From assembly GCF_025999835.1 (NCBI RefSeq), contig NZ_AP025628.1:1302001-1366000 (forward strand): DNA of 64,000 bases, in the 5' to 3' direction. This DNA is from Caldinitratiruptor microaerophilus (GTDB lineage Bacteria; Bacillota; Sulfobacillia; Symbiobacteriales; ZC4RG38). The position numbers and the translations under genes were made by a program. The notes under the pieces were generated by a model, which was given only the letters and a program-made list of their open reading frames with translations, searched no databases and was not told the DNA's origin. Below, piece by piece: positions 52,229-60,187 of this stretch (position 1 is its first letter; every line of letters starts with the position of its first letter).

Positions 52229-53800
52229 TCAACCCTCCAGGAAGATCTCGGGCGGCAGCTCCCGGCCGGCCGCCACCAGGCGTTCGTAACAGCGCGGGCG
52301 GATGCCGGTGGCGACGTGCCGTCCCACCACCCGCTCCCCGTCCATGCCTTCCTGCCGGTAGACGAAGAGGTCCTGGAGGACGATGACGTCGCCCTCCATG
52401 CCCTGCACCTCGGTGATGTGGGTGATGCGGCGGGTCCCGTCGCGGAGGCGGGCGCAGTGGACGATGAGGTCGACCGCCGAGGCGATCTGCTCCCGGATCG
52501 CCCGCACGGGCAGGTCGACGCCGGCCATCAGGACCATGGTCTCGAGGCGGCTGAGCATGTCCCGTGGGCTGTTGGCGTGCCCGGTGGTGAGGGACCCGTC
52601 GTGACCGGTGTTCATCGCCTGGAGCATGTCGAGGGCCTCACCGCCCCGGCACTCCCCGACGACGATCCGGTCCGGCCGCATCCGCAGGGCGTTCCGGACG
52701 AGGGCCCGGATGCTGACCTCGCCCTGCCCCTCGATGTTGGCAGGGCGGGCCTCCAGGGAGACCACGTGCTCCTGCCGGAGCTGCAGCTCGGCGGCGTCCT
52801 CGATGGTGATGATCCGCTCGTCCGGAGGGATGAACGACGACAGGGCATTCAGCACGGTGGTCTTCCCGGCACCGGTCCCGCCCGAGACCACGATGTTGAG
52901 CCGCGCCGCCACGCACGCCTCCAGGAACTTGGCCATGGCGGGGGTCAGCGTTCCCCACTCGACCATCTTCTCGATGGTGATGGGGGTCCGGGCGAACTTC
53001 CGGATGGTGACGGTCGGACCGTTCAGGGCGAGCGGCGGGATGATGGCGTTGACCCGGGAGCCGTCCGGGAGGCGGGCGTCGACCATCGGAGAGGCCTCGT
53101 CGATGCGCCGCCCCAGCGGCGCCACGATGCGCTCGACGATCAGCAGCACGTGGGCGTCGTCGTCGAAGCGCACGTCGGTGCGCTCGATGCGCCCGTGCCG
53201 CTCCACGTAGACCGTGTCCGGGCCGTTCACCATGATCTCGCTGACCTCGGGGTCGTCGAGGAGCGGCTGGAGGGGCCCGTAGCCCATGAGGTCGTCGTAG
53301 AGCGTCCGGGCGACCGCCTCGCGCTCGAGGGGGGAGACGGACTCCTCGTCCTCCAGCGCCTGCTGGATGAGCGCCAGCGCTCGCTCCCGCTCCGCGGCGC
53401 CCGCATCGGGCGTCCCGCGGGCCCGGCCAGTCGCGGGGACCTGGCCGTCCAGCGTGCGCGCCAGCTTCTCCTGGACGCGCTGCCTGAGCGCCGGATCGAC
53501 CGGCCGCCGGCGGTACGGGGCCGGCGACCGCGGGGGCGCGGCGGGGCGCGCCGGGGCCGCGGCGGCGGCGCCGTCGGGCACGGGCGGGCTGCCGTGGCCC
53601 CCGGCCGGCCGGAGGCGCCCGCCCCGGTCGGCCGCAGGCGACGAGGAGACCGGGGCCGAGGCCGGAGGCTGGGCGGAAACCGCCGGAGAGTCCGCCGCCG
53701 GAGCAGGCGGGGGCGCCGGAACAGGCGAGGGTGCCAGGGCGAGGCCGGTGCGCAGGGCCGGGTCTTCCATCCTGGTCTGGAGGCGCTTGTACAGGCTCAA
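52229..53800 (-). CDS. cpaF: Tad pilus secretion ATPase (CpaF/TadA)
   Basis: 523-residue secretion ATPase: an N-terminal Pro/Ala/Gly-rich region of about 110 residues, then the conserved domain with [20 protein letters not shown], Walker [15 protein letters not shown] (near residue 310), Asp box [31 protein letters not shown] and the His box [13 protein letters not shown]. Powers assembly of Flp pili. TTG start 6 bases after GGAGGTGA. Confidence 0.96.
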   Translation of the reverse strand: MSLYKRLQTRMEDPALRTGLALAPSPVPAPPPAPAADSPAVSAQPPASAPVSSSPAADRGGRLRPAGGHGSPPVPDGAAAAAPARPAAPPRSPAPYRRRPVDPALRQRVQEKLARTLDGQVPATGRARGTPDAGAAERERALALIQQALEDEESVSPLEREAVARTLYDDLMGYGPLQPLLDDPEVSEIMVNGPDTVYVERHGRIERTDVRFDDDAHVLLIVERIVAPLGRRIDEASPMVDARLPDGSRVNAIIPPLALNGPTVTIRKFARTPITIEKMVEWGTLTPAMAKFLEACVAARLNIVVSGGTGAGKTTVLNALSSFIPPDERIITIEDAAELQLRQEHVVSLEARPANIEGQGEVSIRALVRNALRMRPDRIVVGECRGGEALDMLQAMNTGHDGSLTTGHANSPRDMLSRLETMVLMAGVDLPVRAIREQIASAVDLIVHCARLRDGTRRITHITEVQGMEGDVIVLQDLFVYRQEGMDGERVVGRHVATGIRPRCYERLVAAGRELPPEIFLEG

Positions 53801-53806
53801 CGGGGC

Positions 53807-55096
53807 TCACCTCCCCAGGCCGAGGCCGAAGAGGCCGAGCATCCTTCGCCCGAGGCCGGGACCTCGATCCGCCGCAGGTCCAGCCGGCACGGGCGAGGCG
53901 TGGGCCGCAGACGCCATGACACCGTCCGCTGCGCCGGCGATCAGCCGGTGGGCCAGCGCCGAGATCGCCTCCGAGAGGGCCACGCGTGCCCGGCGGGTGA
54001 CCAGGAGCTGGCCGGCGTTGGCCGACCACGACGCCGAGGCCGGGTCCCAGGGCAGCTCGTGGGCGACGGGATACTGGAGGCTGCGCTCGATGTCCTCGCG
54101 CCGCGGGGCTTCAGCGCTGCCGGTCATGTTCAGGACGAGGTCGACGCGCTCGCGCGGGTAGCCCAGGCGCCCCACCAGGATCTCGAGCAGCCGCGCCGTG
54201 TTCTGCAGGGCCGGGATCTCGGGCACGGAGACCACCACGATTCGGTCCGAGAGGTCCAGCGCGGTCAGCACGCCCTCCCTCAGCCCCCGCCCGGTGTCCA
54301 CCACCACGTAGTCGTGCTCCCGCCGGAGCGCCTCCAGCGCCTCCGCCACGTAGTTGCGGCCGGGTTCGGCACGCCCCTCACCGTCGACCTCGGCGGCCTG
54401 GTGGGGGTACGGCGGCGCGGCCAGGAGGCCCAGCCCGGGAATCCCTCCCCGGGTGAGGGCCCGCCGCAGGTGCTCGGGGGTGAGGGGTTCTTCCACGCGG
54501 CACACGTCCAGCCACGTGGCGGCCGCCCGGACCCCCAGGAGGCTGTGAAGCACGCCGAACTCGAGGTCGAGGTCGACTGCAGCCACCGGCAGCCGGGTCT
54601 TGAGCGCCAGGGAGGCCGCCAGGTTGCAGGCGAGGAGGCTCTTCCCCACCCCGCCCCGGGCACTCACGAGCGTGACCACCTGGCCCCGCGGGCGCTGGGG
54701 ACCGGGCTGCGGATCGGCCCTGGTCCGGCCGGCGGCCCGCCGCGCAGCGCTCACCAGCTCCTCGTACGTGAAGGGCTTGATCAGGTAGTCCCGGGCGCCC
54801 GCCTGCATCGCCCTGCGGAGGTACTCCGGCTCACCCTGGACGGAGATGATGACCACGCCGGCTCCGACGCCCGAGGCCGTGATGGCCGCAGTGGCCGCGA
54901 TGCCGTCCAGCACTGGCATGTTCACGTCCATCAGGACGACGTCCGGCCGGAGGTTCCGGGTGAGCTCCACGGCCGTCTGGCCGTCGGCGGCCTCCCCGAG
55001 GACGACGAAGCCCTCGTCGAGGCCGAGCATCGCCCGGATCGACTGGCGAACCTGCTCGGAATCGTCCGCGATGATCACCCCGAGCCGATCGGCCAC
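53807..55096 (-). CDS. cpaE: CpaE/TadZ-like ATPase with N-terminal receiver domain
   Basis: 429-residue pilus-positioning protein. Residues 1-120 form a full receiver domain with Asp57 (VVLMDVNMPVLDG) and YLIKPFTYEEL; residues about 140-380 are a MinD/ParA-type ATPase with the deviant Walker A SARGGVGKSLLACNLA and VAAVDLDLEFGVLH. In many TadZ proteins the receiver is degenerate; here the acceptor Asp and the acidic pair are kept, so it may be phosphorylated, perhaps by the nearby kinase. GTG behind GGGGAGGTA. Confidence 0.92.
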   Translation of the reverse strand: MADRLGVIIADDSEQVRQSIRAMLGLDEGFVVLGEAADGQTAVELTRNLRPDVVLMDVNMPVLDGIAATAAITASGVGAGVVIISVQGEPEYLRRAMQAGARDYLIKPFTYEELVSAARRAAGRTRADPQPGPQRPRGQVVTLVSARGGVGKSLLACNLAASLALKTRLPVAAVDLDLEFGVLHSLLGVRAAATWLDVCRVEEPLTPEHLRRALTRGGIPGLGLLAAPPYPHQAAEVDGEGRAEPGRNYVAEALEALRREHDYVVVDTGRGLREGVLTALDLSDRIVVVSVPEIPALQNTARLLEILVGRLGYPRERVDLVLNMTGSAEAPRREDIERSLQYPVAHELPWDPASASWSANAGQLLVTRRARVALSEAISALAHRLIAGAADGVMASAAHASPVPAGPAADRGPGLGRRMLGLFGLGLGR

Positions 55097-55101
55097 GGCC
55101 G

Positions 55102-55857
55102 CTACCTCCCCAGACCGTAACGGGTGTCGTCCAGGATGACCGGAGGCACGTCGGCCTCGGCCACCGCCGGGCGCAGCACGAGCTTCAGGTGGCCCACCGC
55201 CTCGGCCAGGGCGACCTCCACGGCCTCGGCCGGGGTGAGGGCCAGCGTGTAGGAGGTCAGCCGCGCGGACTCGGACGCCCTGGGCGTGTCGTCCCCCGGC
55301 TTCGCCGCAGGGGCGGGGCCACGGGCCAGAACCGTGACCCCCTGCAGGAGAAGCCGCGCCTGGGCGGTGCGCGGGCGGCCGGCAGTCTCACCCTGGCCGG
55401 AGCCGGCGCCGCCCCCGGGCTCCGAGAGGACCAGGATGAGGTCGACCTGGTCACCGGGCTGAGGGTAGCCGCCCGCCCCGGACGTCTCGTTCACCGCCAC
55501 CGTGACGGCCCGCCGGCCGGCCGGGATGCGGAAGGGCAGCGCCGCCCGGGCGGGGTCGGCGAGGTGGCTCTGCAGGAGGATCGCACCGGCGGGCACGTCC
55601 GTCTGCGCGATCCGGCCACGGATCGCGTCGGGTCCGGAGACCGCCCCGGCGGCGAGATCCCTGGGCGCCTGCCGGACCTCGAACTGGTCCGCGGTGAGGG
55701 GGGTGCGGGCCGGGACGGCGGTCCGGGCGACGAGCACGGGCACCATCTCGACGGCGGCCCCGGCGGCCCTCCGGCCGACCGCCGCGTAGGCCACGCTGGC
55801 CGCCACCAGGCCGGCGAGGGTCGGGATGAGGAAAAGGCGCGCCCACCTGCCGGACAA
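55102..55857 (-). CDS. cpaB: Flp pilus assembly protein CpaB (SAF domain)
   Basis: 251-residue CpaB/RcpC-like: N-terminal TM (FLIPTLAGLVAASVAYAAVG), SAF-like domain (ARTAVPARTPLTADQFEVRQ, GDQVDLILVLSEPGG) and a Pro-rich end. TTG at 55857 is 6 bases after AGGAGGTG; the GTG at 55866 is part of that ribosome-binding site. Confidence 0.88.
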   Translation of the reverse strand: MSGRWARLFLIPTLAGLVAASVAYAAVGRRAAGAAVEMVPVLVARTAVPARTPLTADQFEVRQAPRDLAAGAVSGPDAIRGRIAQTDVPAGAILLQSHLADPARAALPFRIPAGRRAVTVAVNETSGAGGYPQPGDQVDLILVLSEPGGGAGSGQGETAGRPRTAQARLLLQGVTVLARGPAPAAKPGDDTPRASESARLTSYTLALTPAEAVEVALAEAVGHLKLVLRPAVAEADVPPVILDDTRYGLGR

Positions 55858-55869
55858 GCCAGCCACCTC

Positions 55870-56790
55870 CTACTTCACGAGACGCACCACGTGGGCGCCG
55901 TAGTCCGGGGCGCTGTCGCTGCCCTCGCCGGTCGTGACGAAGCGCAGGAATCGCCCCGTGACGCTGGCGCCGTCCACTGCTTCCAGGAAGAACACGCCGA
56001 AGGCCACCACCGTGACCTCGCCGCGGCCGTTCGGAAAGGCGCTCACGATCGGCACCGTGACCAGACGCGCCGAGCCGGGGCGCACCGTGCGGAACGTCGC
56101 GTCCGGGTCCGCCTGGATCCGGGCCTCCACGGCCCGGCGGGTGGGCCCGGACATCACGCCGGGCTCGGTCTCGACCACGTCGCCGACCCGCACCCACCCC
56201 CGGAAACCTTCCCGGAGGTGCTCCTCGTACCGGCTGGCCCCTCGCCCCTCGAAGGCCAGGGCGCGGAAGTTGCCCGGGCTGATGGCCCCGGTTCCGGCGT
56301 CTCCCTTCAGGGTCACCTGCTCCCCGTAGGTGTACGTGGCCTCGGGGACCCCCAGGGGCACCGCCCCGCGGGCACCCGAGAGAACCTGCCGGGCGGCGAC
56401 GGCCTCGGCCGGGACGGTCACCCGGAGGTACCCGAGCACCGGCGCCAGGTACAGGGGTTCGTCCGCCTGCAGGGCGACCCGAAGGCGGGAGCGCGCTGCA
56501 TCCACCTCGATCGCCGCGCCGGCCGCCGGAACGCCGTTCGCCTCCAGGTACCGGGCGGCCGTCTGGACCGCCCCGTCCGGGTCGTCCGGCAGAAACGGGG
56601 CGCCGGCGAGGGCGGCGGCGTCCGCCACGGCGCTCAGCCGGGCGCGGGTCACGTACAGCCGGCCCGCGTCCACCACCAGCGCGGCCAGGCCGGCCAGCGC
56701 CGCCAGGCCGGCGGCGACCAGGACCGCCACGCTGCCGCGCTCGCCCCGAGACCGGCGGGACTCACTCCACACGGGATACCAGCCGGACAC
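55870..56790 (-). CDS. TadG-like pilus-associated pseudopilin
   Basis: 306-residue TadG-type protein: N-terminal RGSVAVLVAAGLAALAGLAA with TadE/Flp-like hydrophobic helix, then extracytoplasmic VVDAGRLYVTRARLSAVADAAALAGA. The rest is beta-rich. Likely a minor pilus or surface component. Overlaps the TadE gene end by 29 bases; another GTG at 56772 would cut the overlap to 11. Confidence 0.82.
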   Translation of the reverse strand: MSGWYPVWSESRRSRGERGSVAVLVAAGLAALAGLAALVVDAGRLYVTRARLSAVADAAALAGAPFLPDDPDGAVQTAARYLEANGVPAAGAAIEVDAARSRLRVALQADEPLYLAPVLGYLRVTVPAEAVAARQVLSGARGAVPLGVPEATYTYGEQVTLKGDAGTGAISPGNFRALAFEGRGASRYEEHLREGFRGWVRVGDVVETEPGVMSGPTRRAVEARIQADPDATFRTVRPGSARLVTVPIVSAFPNGRGEVTVVAFGVFFLEAVDGASVTGRFLRFVTTGEGSDSAPDYGAHVVRLVK

Positions 56791-57157
56791 GGAGGGTCGC
56801 CTCGCTTCCCATGACGTTCTCGATGAAGGGCGTCACCGGACGGAAGGGGTACCCCAGTTCGATCGTCAGCTCCGCGCCGGGGAAGCGCTCCGCCTCCGGG
56901 GGGGCGATGGAGATGGTGAGTTGCCTGGCGTCGACGGCGGCCGCCGACTCCTGGATCCTCTCGACGATCTCGCCGTCCGTCGCCCCGGTGATGCCCAGGC
57001 GCACCCCCTCCCGGGCCGCGTGCTGGAGGGACAGGTACGCCGCACCGAGGCGGCCGAAGTCGACCATCCCGAGCAGGAGCAGCAGGAGGATCGGCAGCAC
57101 GAGCGCCAGCTCGACCACGGACTGGCCGCGCTGGCCCCGCAAGGACCCTAACCGCAC
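56762..57157 (-). CDS. TadE-like minor pseudopilin
   Basis: 131-residue TadE: GQRGQSVVELALVLPILLLL with the conserved Glu of the TadE motif, then LGMVDFGRLGAAYLSLQHAAREG. GTG 7 bases after GGAGGTGG. Likely processed by a TadV/CpaA-type prepilin peptidase not found in this window. Confidence 0.9.
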   Translation of the reverse strand: MRLGSLRGQRGQSVVELALVLPILLLLLLGMVDFGRLGAAYLSLQHAAREGVRLGITGATDGEIVERIQESAAAVDARQLTISIAPPEAERFPGAELTIELGYPFRPVTPFIENVMGSEATLRVRLVSRVE

Positions 57158-57186
57158 GGCCGCCCCACCTCCGGAGATCCTGCAAA

Positions 57187-57215
57187 CGAGGCCCGAGGTC
57201 GGGCCTCGGGCCTCG
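57187..57215 (-). terminator. Partial terminator between flp and tadE
   Basis: CGAGGCCCGAGG (57187-57198) pairs exactly with CCTCGGGCCTCG (57204-57215), then TTTGC on the minus strand. Probably attenuates transcription after the pilin gene, giving more pilin than assembly proteins. Confidence 0.7.
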
Positions 57216-57292
57216 CGCAGGTGGGTATCCGCTTCGCGTCCCGCCCCCGTGGGGGTGCCGGGGGCGTGGCGTCCCCGGTTGGGGGCGCCGGG

Positions 57293-57505
57293 CTAGCTGC
57301 TACTGGGAGGCGGGTTCGCCACGCCATTCAGCGTCTCGGCGATCTTCTTGAAGATCTTGTCCAGGCTGCCGGTCATCGTGCCCAGGACACCAATCAGTAC
57401 GACAGCTACGAGCGCCAGGATCAGCCCGTACTCCACCATGCCCTGGCCGTGCTCCTCCCGGAGCCGTGCCCACAGGTTCCTCGCCCGCACGTACAGAGCC
57501 AGCAT
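57293..57505 (-). CDS. flp: Flp-family type IVb pilin
   Basis: 70-residue Flp pilin: EEHGQGMVEYGLILALVAVV has the G-x-x-x-x-E type prepilin cleavage site (QG-MVEYG), followed by a hydrophobic helix and a short polar tail ending NPPPSSS. ATG 57505 behind AGGAGGG. Major pilus subunit, under the c-di-GMP riboswitch. Confidence 0.93.
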   Translation of the reverse strand: MLALYVRARNLWARLREEHGQGMVEYGLILALVAVVLIGVLGTMTGSLDKIFKKIAETLNGVANPPPSSS

Positions 57506-57543
57506 GTCCTCTACCCTCCTTCCCTCCGGGTCGGGCAGAAAGA

Positions 57544-57568
57544 CTCCCGTCCGTCGGGCCGACGGGAG
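57544..57568 (-). terminator. Terminator hairpin in pilin leader
   Basis: CTCCCGTC (57544-57551) pairs with GACGGGAG (57561-57568), followed on the minus strand by TCTTTCT. It lies between the c-di-GMP aptamer and the flp start, so is the likely expression platform. Confidence 0.8.
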
Positions 57569-57616
57569 CCTGGCCGCCCTTCCTCCCGGGGGGAAAGGGG
57601 ATGGGCCGGCACGGTC

Positions 57617-57722
57617 CCGTTCGGCAGCCCGGCTGCCATGGGCGCCACCCCGGGGGGAAGGGTGGCAGCCTGTAGGCCCGTGGCTTTGCGCCCGCCGCTT
57701 TCGCGGCGTTTGCCTTTTCGTG
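57617..57722 (-). ncRNA. Cyclic di-GMP-I riboswitch (GEMM) upstream of flp
   Basis: Minus strand shows the GEMM-I consensus: AAAGGCAAACgccgcGAAA, gcggcggGCGCAAAGCC, acGGGCCTAcagg, then the 3' half with GGTGGCG, ATGGCAGCCGGGCTGCCG. These are the conserved GCAAA, tetraloop GAAA, GCAAAGCC and pairing strands. The ligand is c-di-GMP, or cGAMP in some relatives; which cannot be told by eye. Places pilin expression under second-messenger control. Confidence 0.9.
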
Positions 57723-57854
57723 GGAGCAACCGGTAGCCTTCCTGCCGGCGCCCATGGCGCCTGCCCTCGGCGACTCCATGGTAGCAGGAGCACCGTGGCA
57801 GGCGCATGAGTCCGCGGTCTCATTTTTCCGCTGATACCGGAGTCCCGGCACGCC

Positions 57855-57889
57855 GGGACCCCGGTCCCACCTTCCGGGACCGGGGTCCC
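57855..57889. terminator. 14-bp perfect hairpin between regulator and pilin leader
   Basis: GGGACCCCGGTCCC (57855-57868) and its exact reverse complement (57876-57889) flank a 7-base loop; a second, partly overlapping 8-bp hairpin (57842-57859) could form instead. Likely terminates the kinase/regulator transcript before the pilus operon; no U-run. Confidence 0.55.
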
Positions 57890-57936
57890 ATCCCCGCCGC
57901 CGGCGAATCCGGCCGTCCGGCCGGGGCCCGGCGCAC

Positions 57937-58659
57937 TCAGGGGTTCGCTGCCGCACCTCCGGTGTCTCCTCCCGGGGAGCCCCCGATGCCGTCGCCGCCC
58001 CGGCGCTGTCCCGGGTCGGGAACCAGGCCGGACCGGATCGCCCAGAGCGCCGCCTGCGTGCGGTCGGAGACGCCCAGCTTCTCGAAGATGTGGGTCAGGT
58101 GGTTCTTGATGGTCTTCTGGCTCAGCCAGAGGGCCTGGGCGATCTCCCGGTTCGTCGCCCCCTGGCTCACGAGCCGAAGCACCTCCCGCTCCCGCTCGGT
58201 GAGGAGCGTTCGCCCCATCGGGGAGGGCTCCCGCCCCAGGGCGAGCTCGCGCAGCACCTCGCCGGCCAGGGTGGGGTGCATGTACGATCGCCCGGTCGCC
58301 GCGTGGCGGATCGCGGTGATCAGGCTCTGGGAATCCGCGTCCTTCACGAGGTACGCGTGGGCGCCCGCGCGGATCGCCCGGAGGAGGTACTCCTGGTCCT
58401 CGTGCATCGTGAGGATGACGATGCCGAGATGGCGCGCGCGGGAGCGCAGGCGGCTGATCACCTGCAGACCGCCGCCAGGCATCGAGATGTCCAGGGTGAC
58501 CACGTCCGGGTCGAGCTCGAGGCAGAGGGAGACGGCCTCGGCGGCCGTGCTCGCCTCGCCGACGACCGTGAAACCCGGTTCAAGTTCGAGCACCCGGCGC
58601 AGCCCCTGACGGAACAGCGTGTGGTCGTCCGCGATCAGGATCCGCACGGGGTCCGCCAC
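57937..58659 (-). CDS. NarL/FixJ-family response regulator
   Basis: 240-residue regulator: receiver with Asp57 (VVTLDISMPGG), Lys in YLVKDAD, and C-terminal LuxR HTH (LLTEREREVLRLVSQGATNR, EIAQALWLSQKTIKNHLTHI). The C-terminal tail is Gly/Pro rich. GTG after GGGGGTGA. Downstream partner of the kinase in one operon; adjacent to the pilus operon, so possibly its activator. Confidence 0.93.
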   Translation of the reverse strand: MADPVRILIADDHTLFRQGLRRVLELEPGFTVVGEASTAAEAVSLCLELDPDVVTLDISMPGGGLQVISRLRSRARHLGIVILTMHEDQEYLLRAIRAGAHAYLVKDADSQSLITAIRHAATGRSYMHPTLAGEVLRELALGREPSPMGRTLLTEREREVLRLVSQGATNREIAQALWLSQKTIKNHLTHIFEKLGVSDRTQAALWAIRSGLVPDPGQRRGGDGIGGSPGGDTGGAAANP

Positions 58660-58691
58660 CGTCTCACCCCCGTCCCTTTCTTGCACCGGCC

Positions 58692-59597
58692 CTACGCGTC
58701 CGAGGCCGGCAGAACCGGCACCACGAACTGGAGGCGGGTGCCCTGACCGGGCTGCGACTCCACCTCGAGCCACCCCCCCAGCACCCGGGCCCGCTCCGCC
58801 ATCCCCGCGAGCCCGAAGCTCCCCTCGCGCCGCCCTTGCAGCGCCGGGTCGAATCCCACCCCGTTGTCCTGGACCGTGGCCCGCAACTCGCCCTGGCGCA
58901 CCTCCACTGTCACCTGGGCCCGCGATGCCCCGGAATGCCGGGCCACGTTGGTGAGCGCCTCCTGGACGGAGCGGAAGACGGCGATCTCGAGCGCCGGGTC
59001 GAACCGGCGGTCGGCGCCGAAGCTGGCCAGGTCCACCTCGACGCCGGTGCGGGACTGGTACTCCTTGATGTAAGCCCGCAGGGCGGGCACCAGCCCGAGG
59101 TCGTCCAGGGCCATGGGCCGCAGGTCGAAGATCACCTTGCGCACGTCCTGCAGGCTGATCCGGACCAGGTCCTTGAGCTGGCTCAGCTCCTGGCGCAGGC
59201 GCTCCCGGTCCTGGTCCAGGAGGCGCAGGCAGACGTCGATCCGCAGCACCACGTTGGCCAGGAGCTGCGCGGGCCCGTCGTGGATCTCCCGGGCCACCCG
59301 CCGGCGTTCCTCCTCCTGGATGCGGATCGCGGACATGCCGATGTCCCGGGCGCTCCCGCTGCCGCCGGGTTGCCCGAGAACCTGCCGGGATGCCGCCGTG
59401 ACCTCCCGCGCCAGGGAGGCAAGGTCGTCCGCCAGCCTCATGGCCTCCGCCACCGGACCCGGCGCCGCTCCGGCGGGACTCGCCAGGGCTCCGGCGAGGC
59501 GCCGGGCCCGGGCCTCGGCCGCCGTCAGGGAAGCCACCCACGCCTGCGCGACGTGCGCGGCCGACTCCGGCCCCACTGGCGTGGAACGCCCTCCCAT
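58692..59597 (-). CDS. Cytosolic NarX/DegS-type histidine kinase
   Basis: 301-residue kinase with no transmembrane segment: HisKA_3 with His106 in VAREIHDGPAQLLANVV and a HATPase_c domain (EALTNVARHSGASRAQVTVE, VQDNGVGFDPALQGRREGSF, GLAGMAERARVLGG). Soluble, like DegS, so senses a cytoplasmic signal. Signals to the NarL-type regulator 32 bases downstream. Confidence 0.92.
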   Translation of the reverse strand: MGGRSTPVGPESAAHVAQAWVASLTAAEARARRLAGALASPAGAAPGPVAEAMRLADDLASLAREVTAASRQVLGQPGGSGSARDIGMSAIRIQEEERRRVAREIHDGPAQLLANVVLRIDVCLRLLDQDRERLRQELSQLKDLVRISLQDVRKVIFDLRPMALDDLGLVPALRAYIKEYQSRTGVEVDLASFGADRRFDPALEIAVFRSVQEALTNVARHSGASRAQVTVEVRQGELRATVQDNGVGFDPALQGRREGSFGLAGMAERARVLGGWLEVESQPGQGTRLQFVVPVLPASDA

Positions 59598-59752
59598 GGC
59601 AGGCCATCCCTCCCCTGGCGCTCGCCCAAGTATTCGGCCAGCAAAAGGTTGAATCCTGCCACACCCACCGGCATGCCCGTAATCCGGTTTCTGTCACCAT
59701 GGGCCCCGGCCCAGGCATAGCGTGGTCTAGAGATCTGAGGGAGGTGACCACC

Positions 59753-60079
59753 TTGGCGCACCTGAAGTGCGTGAAGGTGCCGGTCGTGCTCGGCCTCGGG
59801 GCCACTCAGCACCTGATCTGCACGGAGATCCCGCTCCGGCCCCCGGCTTTCGAGGTCAAGGACACGGAGAAACGTGTGGAGATCACGCAGTGCAGCGTCG
59901 GCGGCGTGGTCAGCACCAACGAGAAGTGCGTGGCCAAGGTCATCATCGACGCCGTACTCAAGAAGAATATCAATTTCAAGACCGCTCAGAAGGAAGTCGA
60001 TGAGCAGGAGCCCCTCCAGGGGGCCCTCGAGAGCCGCATCATCTGCGGCGACCTTCGTCACTGCTTCGTGAAGCAGTAG
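59753..60079 (+). CDS. Single SPOCS (DUF3794)-domain protein
   Basis: 108-residue protein matching the SPOCS repeat: CVKVPVVLGLGATQHL, EIPLRPPAFEVKDTEKRVEI and a closing VIIDAVLKKNINFKT. SPOCS domains occur in SipL/SpoVID-like spore-coat proteins and in related coat modules; most have several copies, here only one. Six cysteines are scattered (CVKV, ICTE, QCSV, EKCV, IICGDLRHC). TTG start 5 bases after GGGAGGTGA. Role in sporulation is inferred. Confidence 0.75.
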   Translation: MAHLKCVKVPVVLGLGATQHLICTEIPLRPPAFEVKDTEKRVEITQCSVGGVVSTNEKCVAKVIIDAVLKKNINFKTAQKEVDEQEPLQGALESRIICGDLRHCFVKQ

Positions 60080-60136
60080 ACGACCCTGAACCCTTTCGCC
60101 GGTAGTAAGCGGCCGCCCTTTGGTGACTGCGCTAAC

Positions 60137-60162
60137 GGCCCGGGCTCGAGCTGGCCCGGGCC
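60137..60162. terminator. Bidirectional-type GC hairpin at element boundary
   Basis: GGCCCGGGC (60137-60145) pairs with GCCCGGGCC (60154-60162). It separates the SPOCS gene (plus) and the serine recombinase (minus, end 60188). No U-run. Confidence 0.5.
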
Positions 60163-60187
60163 TCGTAGTGCATGCGTTACACGTCGC

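Noticed and set aside
51041-55120. A 1359-codon open frame opposite the tad operon
   Set aside because: Antisense shadow of tadC, tadB, cpaF and cpaE, which have clear family motifs.
60080-60187. Possible tRNA or attachment-site remnant next to the serine recombinase
   Set aside because: No cloverleaf or tRNA 3' end is visible; the stretch shows only a GC hairpin. An att core cannot be identified without the other end of the element.
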